Below are positions 54,341 to 64,000 of a stretch of DNA of 64,000 nucleotides, piece after piece. The position numbers were made by a program, and so were the translations under genes. How positions within the stretch are numbered: the first letter of the stretch is position 1; each line of letters starts with the position of its first letter. The stretch comes from Distichodus sexfasciatus. Its lineage: Eukaryota; Chordata; Actinopteri; Characiformes; Distichodontidae. The stretch lies in assembly GCA_032718565.1 (NCBI GenBank), contig JAVGVS010000386.1, positions 1-64,000 on the forward strand. The letters are read 5' to 3'. The notes beneath the pieces are model-generated. The model was not told where the DNA came from and searched no databases. It saw nothing but the letters and a program-made list of their open reading frames with translations.

Positions 54341-55189
54341 GTCATTGCTGCCAGAACATTGATTTGGCCAGCTACTTCTAGTTTGGTTTACAAAGTTTGC
54401 CAGGCTATGTTCACCAGACCCTGTTCAAACTTTTCTCCACAGACATGTTACCATCCATACCCGCACTCCTACTGAGCCCATGGGGCCTAATACAGCCCAT
54501 GACACGCTGTAGCCCCACCCACTAGGCAACTCCATTGACCGGACCAAATTAATTGTCTAAATAACAACAATTTCACATAAACTAATAAATCCCCAAGAAC
54601 AAATACAAAACAAACCATCACCAAAAACTATTTTCTTCCACCCAAATGCTTTAAGTGCAGTTAAAAATACAGCAATTCAACTCAAAACGCCCCTGCGAAA
54701 GTGGTTTCACCCTCTGACCCCACAAACCCATCTATTTTACCCCAAGTGGTATGTCCCTGACCAGGAAGTGGCTTGAACGGTGGTGAGTAATTAGCAATAC
54801 TGGAAAAAAATTATGAGCTTTAACAGAAATTCTGTAGCAACACACTTAGTGATAGGTCAGCTCTGATGTAACAGTTTGCCAGCAAATGGCTTCTCCTGCC
54901 CTGTGTCCTGCCCTAGCATCATGGCTCACTGTGCGACAATGTTTATAAAGAGTTAGCAAACTGATGTAGGCTAGCTTAACACACTGTCTACGTTATTTTA
55001 TGAAACAATCTTTTTGTGTATAAATAAAAAAATCTTGCTTATCAGCTCACACGCATTGCTATTTAACCCACTGGCCCGTAAATACTATGAAATGTAATTT
55101 CGTTAGCTAATTTTAGTTTAGTTTTAGTCTTTAGATGAAAATATGTATTGGTCATTTTTATTCTTTGACCTTTTAGTCCAGTTTTAGTC
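54341..55189. other. Unassigned sequence
   Basis: 54440-54900 is C/A-rich single-copy-like sequence. 55080-55189 repeats ttttagtttagttttagtct words. No gene. Confidence 0.4.
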
Positions 55190-55602
55190 CAGGGTCCCCA
55201 CGGATCCTTGAAAAGTATTAAAAGATCTTAAATTTTTTAAATGTTTTTTAAGGCCTTGAAAAGTATTGAAAAGTCTGAAATTTTAAAAGAGGTGGCATTG
55301 AATTAATTCTAGGGCGAATGAAGCAACGGTATCTGTTCCCGGTTAGCCTATTCCTTTAGGGCAATGTTCCCTGACTCTCAGTGCGCCAAAACATTTACTT
55401 GTCGTAGGGGACAAAACCATTTATCTCGCTCCATACATTAAAAGGGAGCTTATCTCAAGCGTGAATAAATATGTGCCTTGTGGAAATCAACTAAATTCTA
55501 GGCTATTGTGGGGTTTTTTGCCACCGTGATGGTCTTAATTTTTCTTCTTAGAGGTCTTGAAAAGCTCTTAAAAGTCATTGAATTTGCAATGCAGATACCC
55601 TG
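55190..55602. mobile_element. hAT-like MITE with cagggt ends
   Basis: The left end cagggtccccacggatcctt, gaaaagtattaaaag and the right end cttaaaagtcattgaattt, gcagataccctg are inverted (cagggt/accctg, cttgaaaag/cttttcaag). tagtc precedes and follows the element (a partial target duplication). 413 bp, non-coding. Confidence 0.65.
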
Positions 55603-56989
55603 TAGTCAGCGACAAGCAGTTACACATAGCCTGGTATCTGGGAAAAGGATAATATATCCATACGTTTTTACCTTCCTTTAACACAAAAACTGAGGTTTAA
55701 TTCACTGGAAACGATAATTTCCGAAACCCTCAGCCAAAGTGCAGATTTGGGAAAACTCTGTTTTCTTGTTGGCATGTAGAGATAGGGTTTTTAAACATCA
55801 CAGTATGCGACAGAAAATGCATTAGCGTCAGGAAGTCATGTCATTCGTTGTTTTATTGTTTTCAGGAATCTGATTGACTAACATGGCTTTATGCTTTTCG
55901 TTGCACTGCCACCTATAGATTTGGCATTCTCATAACAGATCTTGATGGCGTCTTTATGAGGATTTGTATAAATGAATACTTTTTGGAAAATGATCATGTG
56001 TGAACAAGGATATTATTGAAAATGGAGAGAGGGAAATAGCCACTTCTGTAAATACCTGACTATGTGTAAATGTGGTCATAGTCATTATTTTTGAATTTTG
56101 AACATCTTCCAGTTGAACATTTTACTCCTGTTGCTCATAGGTTTATCATCAAAGATTTAGTTTTATCTAATTAACATCTTGGATTAGTTGTGGAATAAAA
56201 GTTTGTTGATTTTCCCTCACGTTTTTCTTAAATGAAATTAACACTGCATTACACCCCAGACCACAAGGTTTATATACGCCATATTTTCTTTCCCGCTTGA
56301 ATAAAACCTGGAGTGTTGTTTTGCTTTGCAGTTTTATGTGTCAGAGCTGCAGGAAAGCATAAACGGGGTCACAAATCACCAAATATTGAGTTGGGCTGTT
56401 TTTCCTGCAAATTAGTGAGGCAGCTCTCGGAATGCGTTCCAGTTAGCCCCGATTGGTTTACAATAAACAGAATGTCAGGTGAATCAGAGATGATTCGATC
56501 GAACGAGCAAAACACAGCTTTGGCTGCTTTCAGATAAGCTCACAGACGATAGATTTTATTGATCTGCCGTCTACTGTTTGTTTTTGCGTCCTCATGACTA
56601 GCAATGTGAGTGTTGGCGTTGCGTTTTGCTTCATAAATAATGTGTGTGTTTATGTTTTAGGATTGTGTGAGACACTCAGACACAGACACTTAAAGCTACA
56701 ATTTCATAAGGTATTTCTATTCCATAACACTAAATCGTAAAGAGCCTAGGAAATGGCGTATGACTTGATTGTTGACTCTGTTGGAAATAGAGCCTGGGAT
56801 AAATGGTATTTAGAGTGTTCTCTTAGTTCTTCCACAAACACACTGCTCAAGCAGTGTAGTCGTTACATGCTCTATTATTTAAAATGGCCTGATAACATTC
56901 CCAAGTTAAAAGTTTGTTCCACCTAGTCTCGGTAACCAAAACAAATCTTCGTTGTTAGTTTTTCAGCAGTTTGTTTTAGTCATAGAAGA
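55603..56989. other. Unassigned; balanced segment at 56280-56570
   Basis: 56280-56570 is non-repetitive with ggcagctctcggaatgcgtt and tgattcgatcgaacgagc. Candidate conserved non-coding element. The small frame at 56313-56537 has no known domain. Confidence 0.35.
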
Positions 56990-57860
56990 ATAATTTGTCA
57001 AACTTCTCATTACAATAGGCATTAATAAAAATACCATTTTTGTAGTGTTTTAAAGCTAGTGTTTTAATAGTACTTTTGATTGCAATTAGCTATCTAAAAT
57101 TTCATTAATATCCATGACCTAGCTAGTGAGGTTTTATTTCAAGCTTTTACTCTACTTACACTGGCACACTCAGTCGTTCCAGTACAGGGACTTATTTAAA
57201 TAACTGTATTTTGGTAATGATGTAGCATTTTGCCACTTTGAATCACTATTATAATAAAGGTTACTTTTAAAGCTACACTGTTTTAAAAGCAAATGTGAAA
57301 TAATTAAAATATATATATATTCATGCTCTAGCTAGTGAGGTTTTACCTCGCTAATTGAAAATACCTGTCAGGTAAGACCAATCAGACATTCCTGCTAGTA
57401 GATATTAGCTGCCATTTAAAAGCGAGAAAAATAATAGTATTTTATAGTGATGTAGCATTTTGCCAGGCTACATCACTGTAAGGATAGTTATTTTTAAAGC
57501 TTCCGCCTTTTAAAATTTCGATAAACAAGATCTATGTCAATCAGAAACTATTGCTAGTTAAAAATACATGATTTTGCAGTGTTTTGCCCACACTATATTG
57601 CTTTAAAATAGTTACTTTTAAAGCTACAGCATTTTAACAGTAGCTTTAACAACAAAAGAAGAAGAAACCTATAAGTATTTTTGCATTTTGCCAGTCCAAA
57701 TTTCTGTTTTAAAAAAGCCAACGTGAAAAGCTACAGCATTTTAAAAGTAGCCTCAACAACCATAAGCTACTGAAAAAAAATCATTAAATATTCAACATGG
57801 CCCTAGCTGGTGAGGTTTTACAGGTAGCTAAGGCTGGCAAACTTGCCGGTTCCAGCACAG
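56990..57860. repeat. Diverged tandem repeat with gctagtgaggttttac words
   Basis: Recurring blocks: gcattttgccac or gcattttgccag (57225, 57465, 57685), ggttacttttaaagctacac / agttacttttaaagctacag (57258, 57610), gtttt.aaaagta, and ctagctagtgaggttttat (57119), ctagctagtgaggttttacc (57329), ctagctggtgaggttttac (57803). Irregular unit size, heavily decayed. Confidence 0.7.
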
Positions 57861-59595
57861 AGGATATTTTTGTCAGTTCTGCGCTGTTCTTCTAAAAAAG
57901 AGGGTCATGTAAACGAGATCGGCTGTCCGGAGTCAGCGAGGACCTGCCAATAGTCAGAGAAAAGAGTGTAATTGCAGCTCATGAGACTGATTCCTGACAT
58001 GTGGTCATACCTGAGTGGCGGTATCGGCAGCCGAGCCCTTCGTCCCGGGCATTGCTATTCCGTGTATGGCCTTGCCGGAGAGTGCCCAGAATCTCTGAAG
58101 CGTGGAGAAACATGTCATAGGAGAAGCGCCGCTACTGCTATCAGACACGTGTCACCACACTAACCCGTGTTTGTCACTCACACAAACCTCGGCCTGAGCC
58201 TAAAACCCTCAAACTCGACATGCGCTTCCCTTTGCTCCAATCTGGAGAAATAGAAGAAGTGGAAGTGTTTTGCTCCCAGACTTTTGCCTTATACCATGAA
58301 GCTACCATAAAACATCAGAAACATTTAAAAGAGACAAACATCAAAGTCCTGTCATCTTTTGAGATGGCATCTTTCTTATAACATTGAAATATTTGAGTTG
58401 AGTGAGATTTATAAAAATTCGTCCTCCAAAATTAAAAAATACAAGTAATAAGTAATACAAAATTTCTTCCCAAAGAACAGGTTGATTTCAAAAGTGTTAA
58501 TTTTGTTTGTTGTCAACCTTTTTGAAAATTTTTAAACCTTTAAACTGATGAAGGCTGAAGAGCATTCTTACCCAAATTTTATGACATGCCTGTTTGTGCA
58601 AAATGTTACATTATTGTCTTTTTTTAATTGTGCAGTTGTGTAATACTATAAACCTTAAATGTCTTTATCTTCTTACAAATATATAAAAAAAAAAACAAAT
58701 AAAAATAAAGCATAAGAAGATATTGGTGAGTGAGGTCCAGTGTTCCCTTTTGTGTAATTCCTCTATAGGTCACTGCAACAATGCACATGAAACACATGAA
58801 TTAAATAAAATGAAACTAAACCCAGTTGTGTTCTTGGGTATCGAAAGTGAGTGAAATCTGGACTCCATGCAACTCCAACTCCTCAGTCCTACAACTTTGT
58901 GAAATTGTGATCAGGGCCCTCTCAAGTTCGACTGCCCGGAGTTTTCCGCCAGTAAGAATAAGTGTCTCCTTTTGAAAATGAATCAGAGGAAAAGGTAGAT
59001 GGCTAGTCTAAAGCAAGATCTCTCATCCTCCCCAGGAAATGGCCCTATATCACACTTCCTTTATAACAGTGTGACATCCAGCTAGTGCACGGGTGACATT
59101 TGCTGAAACCTTGCCCAAGTGGAATTTCAAAGAGGCAAAGAAAAGGAGACGACTTCTGCTGGCACTACAGAGCCGTTAAAATATTCTAGACATAAAGACC
59201 TGGGAGAGATCAATGGCATCTCTGTCTGTCTAGAGTAATACTTTAAAGAGTTCTTGCCTTTCATACCACCATCACAACCCATCTCTCACTGCCTTATAGT
59301 ACAGTTTATTCAGAGTTGATGTCAGATGTTCCCATGTGCAGCTTTATAAAGGTAGACGCCCCCAACCAAGGGACTGGGACATGTTGTATGGGGACATGTC
59401 AAAGAGCTACCAGGGAAGTCATGAAGCAACAAACTGTTCTTACAAAAAGAAAAATTAAAGTCACTGTAAATTGAGTAAATGTTTTATGCAAAGAGGAAAA
59501 TACATTTTCCCTTTTGCAAAGTGAACAGGCAAACTGAACTTATCTGTCAGCTCTGGATCAGTGTATGCTTGCATGTGGTGCAAAACAGAAGACAA
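57861..59595. other. Long unassigned stretch
   Basis: 57955-58200 is balanced (gcggtatcggcagccgagcc, cttgccggagagtgccc) and could be a conserved or ancient coding fragment, but the 63-codon frame there has no domain I know. 58400-59595 shows no repeats or coding signal. Confidence 0.35.
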
Positions 59596-59951
59596 TCATT
59601 CATTTATTCATTATCCAAACCCCTTAATCCTAACTCAGGTCGCGGAGGGACCGAAGTCTATCCTGGAAACTATGGGCACAAGGCAGAGAACAACCCTGGG
59701 CAGGCGCCAACATACCACAGGGCACACACTCTCTTACACAATCACACTTACATTCATACCTTACAGGGCCAATTTAGTTGGCAATTAACCTATATTGCAT
59801 GCTTTTGGGCTGTGGGAGGAAACCGGAGCCCCCAGAAAAAACTCACGCGAACACAGAGAGCATGCAAACACCACACAGAAAGACCCCTTGGCCGACCTGG
59901 AGCTTCTTGCTTTGAACCAGCAGTGCTAACCACTGCGCCACCGGGCCCTGC
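59596..59951 (-). mobile_element. SINE-C copy, near full length
   Basis: tattcattatccaaacccct, caaccctgggcaggcgccaa, cttttgggctgtgggaggaa, accggagcc, gcatgcaaac.ccacacaga, aagacc, and the head complement gcagtgctaaccactgcgcc. The open frame 59479-59955 merely reads through it. Confidence 0.85.
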
Positions 59952-60859
59952 CTAAAACAGAAGACATTGTGCATAATTTACTAACCTGTTGGCTTGCATT
60001 AGCTATAAAATAATGACCAAAAAGGTGACTTGACTACATTGACTAAACCTAGACTAAAACTAGAAATGTGACTAAAATGAATAAGCATTTTTGTGTAAAG
60101 ACTAAGATTAAAATCTAAGCTAGCTGCCTTGTGCTTTTCAGGGATACTTCCTTTGCACAAAATCTATTAGCTCAGATCTTGAAATGTCTTGTAAAACATA
60201 GTTGACTGTATTTCTCATGACTTGTGGTTATAAAACGCTCCTTACACCGACGCAACCTAAACAATCTTTTCGTCAGGGCAGGACTGCGACAGTAACTGGA
60301 TTCCTTGTTTTCTCTACAAATCATGCTGAAACTCGGTCAAAAAAGCAAAAAAAAAAAAAACAACCCAAGCGCGCAATTTATTCGCGATAATAACATACCA
60401 TTTATAATTTATAAAGCTGTGAAACACTGGTGTCTCTTCCCACACTGCCACACGATATACAGATCCTGCAGATTATTGAGGATAAAAGTAGTGCGGATGT
60501 GGGTGGATGTGAGATGGCGCGAGCTTTTTCCATTCTCTCAGGAAAAATATGTAAAAAGGCCCTGCCTGCTTTCTCACGTGTACTTGTTTCCTTTGCTCTC
60601 CCGTTCGTTCGTTTTCTTCCACTCTTGAGATAAAGTTTTGGGTGATGATCCTCAGGCAAACGTCAATCAAGTAACAAGACTCAGACTCATGGAGGTAGAA
60701 AACAACGGGACGACTCGTCTGTCGAGGTGACTTCAAGAACTCTAAGCGAAGGGAGGAGGGGGAGAAATAAAGCAGATGCACACAGAGGATTAAAATCACC
60801 ACCGCCGAGCATGTGTGCCAAGTCATTTTAAAGGAAATATCAACCAATAAATCTGGTGG
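59952..60859. other. Unassigned sequence
   Basis: 60020-60110 holds the gactaaaac/gactaaaat transposon phrase. A poly-A run is at 60346-60361. 60400-60850 is balanced with overlapping frames on both strands but no recognised domain. Confidence 0.4.
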
Positions 60860-62200
60860 TTAATGATTTAATGATAGAGAGGAAGCAAAAAAGAATAAGT
60901 GAGACAGACTGAGTAATAAACGGAAACATGAACAAACAGGTTGATGGACAGACATATACACAAACAATAAACAAAGATACAAAAACAGATCAGCAATAGA
61001 CAAACATACTGATGAGACAGATGAACAAACTGATAAAAAAGTCAAGACAGACTACAGATACATTAAAAGAGATTCACAGTAATGAAAGTGCCAAACAGAT
61101 CAATGAATAATTAAATGACATAAACAAAAAGAAAACAAATTAACAAAAAAACACCAGACAAGCAGGTACACAAATTGATAAATATTTAGCCTTACCTAGA
61201 AAAACAGTCAAATTACTGGTATATAAATAGAGACAGACGATAATAAAATAGCCAAACCCCAACAGATATTCAGAAACAAACCAAGAAGATGACGACAAAT
61301 TGGCAAAATAAGAATAAATAAACAAAGAAATAAACACAGAAAGCAACAAACTGATAAAATTCAAGCAATTTACAGGAAACTGACCAACAAACAACAAATA
61401 AATAAACAGATTGTAACAAAACTTCCAAACAAGAGTCAGACGGAAACCAACAACTTAAACGAAAAGGGAAAACAAACTTACAAAAGAAAAGAAAAGAACA
61501 ATCAGCCATGCAAACAGATCAACAAACTGATAAACAAACAAGCTATTAACAGAAAAACAGACAAACAAACAGCAAATAGAGACACAGTAATGATGCACCA
61601 CAAACAGCAGATGGAGGCCAACAACTGAAACAAAAAGTAAACCAAATTGACAGAAACAATAAAAAAGTCAAGTCTTATGCAGAAAAACAGACAAACAACA
61701 AATGCACAGAGACATAAATGCAGGAGCAAAACAGCAAAAAAGTCAGATAAAACATTAAAAGGGGAAAGCAGAAGAAAGAAACAAATATTAAGACAGGAAA
61801 GCAAACCAAACAAATATACAAACAGACAGACACTCACGAAACAACCAAAAAACAACAGACAGAAACAATCAACTTAAACAAACAAACACAAAAACAACAT
61901 CCAGACTAACAAACAAATACAGACAGAAACAATTAAACTCAAACTAAATATGATAGAAAGAAGAATGCCAGATGAACAGATAAACAAACTGATAAAAAGA
62001 CAAGCTGAACTACATGAGCTACACAGAAAAAACAGACAAATATGTAAACAGAGACCAAAGAAAAGACAGACAGAAATAAACAACTCAAAGCAAAAATGGA
62101 AAACAAACAAACGGGCAAACCTACCAACATGAACCAATCAAAAAGACAGAGACAGAAAAGGTAGTTAACATTGGCAGAGAGCTGAGAGCAAACAAACCAA
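60860..62200. repeat. T-poor CAAA/CAGA degenerate tract
   Basis: About 1.3 kb in which acaaacaaac, agacagac and gataaac words recur with few Ts on the plus strand, a decayed (CAAA/CAGA)n microsatellite. Cys/Phe/Leu-rich open frames on the minus strand are by-products. Confidence 0.8.
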
Positions 62201-62805
62201 CAATAATGATTAATTCTAGTCCTGAACTGGACTCCAACACCACAAGTAATCCATGATTTTTACATTAAACTTCACGTCTCGTTGGATGAGATTAATCAGC
62301 ACTTCTGACATTTTCAGTTTGGACATTCCCTACTTCATATGGAGTTTGAGTTTGAAGGTATTGGTGGGGGTGTTGTTGTGAGAGTTAATTATATATTTAT
62401 GTCTGATGATTCACCGCAGTTGTTGAGGACTTTTCACACAGAAGCTGCTGTCTGGGAAAAGTTTTGGCTTGCTTTCAAAAAGCCATTTCAGACGAGGAGG
62501 AGTGACAATCTCGCCAGATCCAACGAGTTACAAAAAACAGCTCGAGCCCACGGCGGAGCATCAGAGCGAGGGTGAGGGGCACAGCTGGTGGGGCGAAAAA
62601 GAGGGTAAAATAAATTAAAAATATGCCCGCCAATGGAGCTGTGCGCCACTCAAAACGCCAGTCAACTCAGTGGTGCCACTTCAGGGTTTATCTGTGAAAA
62701 ATAGGACTGGGAAATATAGCAGAATTAAATGTACTCAGGTTTGTATGATTTTTATTAATATTACAAGAATTATGCTTCTGCTTTGGACTGCAGAAATGAA
62801 CGAGT
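62201..62805. other. Unassigned balanced sequence
   Basis: 62330-62700 is non-repetitive. The 78-codon frame at 62339-62575 starts with a plausible ATG but has no recognised domain. Possible conserved element. Confidence 0.35.
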
Positions 62806-63013
62806 AAGGAGTTGGTCCCATGATCGGATGGTCAGTGGTTCAAATTCCAGACCACTGAGGTACTCATGACCAAGGTACCGTCTCCACACACTTCTCTCAC
62901 TGCTAACCACATAGCTACCCACTACTATTTCAAGCATGTTTTAAATGCAGAGGTCACATTTTGTTTTGCACTGTGCGCTGGGTTCACAATGACAAATAAC
63001 CACTCACTTTAAT
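62806..63013 (+). mobile_element. SINE-A copy
   Basis: gagttggtcccatgatcgga, tggtcagtggttcaaattcc, agaccactgaggtactcatg, accaaggtaccgtctcc, aaatgcagaggtcacatttt, gggttcacaatgacaaataa. Truncated head, intact tail. Confidence 0.8.
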
Positions 63014-64000
63014 TCCATTTTATTTAATTCTAGTTTATTGTAATGGCAGCAATTTTATATGGTGACCAAATCGGCTCAACAAAATGCAAAAGCTACAACG
63101 GAAAAGTAAAAACCAAAACATGAATGCAGAAATCACAACATAAATGACAAAGCACTAACACAAGTCATTGCATTGTTGAATTTCAGGGTACTTGGAGCCA
63201 GACGGGCCATTAATTAAACATTTTGTGACCATTGCGAATGTGGTGGGATGATAAGGCGTGCAACAGTTGAAATACTCCACAGTGATAAAACAAATGTAGC
63301 CAACTACGCCACCATGGGAATCTCACCCACGGAATTACAACTAAGTTTTGCTTAACACAGGTTTGTCAGTAACAGACGGACAGAGACGTGGTTCACAATC
63401 AATACTTTTATTTTACCTCACAAAAAAAAAGAAGATAAAACAATATCCACAGCAGGCTGCAACAGAATATCTGGCCGGTCACAATTAATACACCGGCTCC
63501 TCATTGCAAACTGGGAACATAAAAAAAAAAAAAACTCCACACATTAACCAATAACAGGAAGAAAAAGACAAATTTAAAGGATCACAAGTAGGCTTACCGT
63601 GGGGAGGCAGTCTAAGGGGAAAAAGAGGTGCTCAGTATCAAAGTCTTCCACACATACACACACACAAACCCAGTGCTCGAAGAAATTCACACAGTGCCGG
63701 ACACCCCGGTGACAAGCCTCCCCAACCGGAACACCCAGCCGCAACCTTCAAAACACACAAAAAGAAAATATGAAACACACAAAAAAAAGATTCACAAGAA
63801 AACAAATGATTTCAAACACAAAACAAAAGGAATTACAGCAACCACACACCGCTCTAGTCACAAACAACTTCACATCAACACCAGACACACAGAACAATAC
63901 AGATGACCCACAATAATTGTCCTGCGTCCAAGCTTGGACTAGATCTAAGTGTGGTCGCTTAACACAAAATAATCAATCCGAAGAAAATAACCAAAAAAAA
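63014..64000. other. Unassigned, A- and CA-rich right edge
   Basis: Poly-A runs (63422, 63518, 63780) and CA-rich sequence at 63640-63900. cttttattttacctcac at 63409 would be a polyadenylation context (AATAAA) on the minus strand, but no gene or LTR could be delimited. Confidence 0.4.

Noticed and set aside
59479..59955. 158-codon plus-strand open frame
   Set aside because: It reads through a minus-strand SINE-C copy; the same residues occur in the 37266-37538 frame for the same reason.
60860..62137. Cys/Phe/Leu-rich minus-strand frames that look like membrane proteins
   Set aside because: They mirror the CAAA/CAGA tract; hydrophobicity comes from the complementary TTTG/TCTG words.

Overview
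The window looks like repeat-dense, gene-poor nuclear DNA of a ray-finned (probably teleost) fish. The reasons are a Tc1-like transposon with an IR/DR layout, a Ty3/gypsy chromovirus with a C-terminal chromodomain, three tRNA-derived SINE families with fish-type tails, hAT-, Harbinger- and TTAA-type elements, and abundant (TA)n, (TTA)n, CATC/CTAT and CA microsatellites. The species cannot be fixed from the sequence. I found no convincing exon of a host protein-coding gene; the recognisable protein-coding material is decayed transposon genes. Family labels such as SINE-A or family B are local names for this report.

Layout. 1-11.9 kb: relics (family E element, two solo-LTR-like segments, a hAT MITE with 8-bp duplications, SINEs), a roughly 1.9 kb polypyrimidine CATC/CCTC tract and a 44-bp minisatellite. 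11.95-13.57 kb: an inactive Tc1 element, transposase on the minus strand. 13.8-20 kb: a decayed satellite landscape built on an acttgagtac/acttaagtac motif, invaded by a solo LTR and a family B element and containing a perfect 38-bp palindrome. 20-23.1 kb: SINEs, one split by a 1.1 kb insertion. 23.1-29.64 kb: a Harbinger-like MITE, then a 109-bp tandem repeat split by a 5.2 kb dead chromovirus (24243-29466) with both LTRs and a 5-bp target duplication. 29.6-38.2 kb: a TTAA-flanked element, Tc1 remnant, SINEs and complex single-copy sequence. 38.2-47.3 kb: AT-rich DNA, a second Harbinger-like MITE, long microsatellites and a composite tetranucleotide satellite. 47.3-53.4 kb: a decayed A-rich repeat, a hAT element, and two U1 snRNA-derived segments each joined to a SINE-A copy. 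53.4-64 kb: diverged repeats, a hAT MITE, SINEs, a 1.3 kb T-poor tract and unassigned sequence.

The most unusual observation is that two copies of the tRNA-like SINE-A (49690 and 53188) are each preceded, through the same short T-rich linker, by U1 snRNA sequence carrying shared non-canonical bases. This suggests a chimeric U1-tRNA SINE subfamily. A third SINE-A copy (8299-8541) is joined at its 5' side to a different tRNA SINE. Also notable: two unrelated LTR insertions (target duplications GAGCA and GAGTG) hit the same register of the acttgag repeat. Several complex segments without repeats could be conserved non-coding elements, but that is a guess without alignment.
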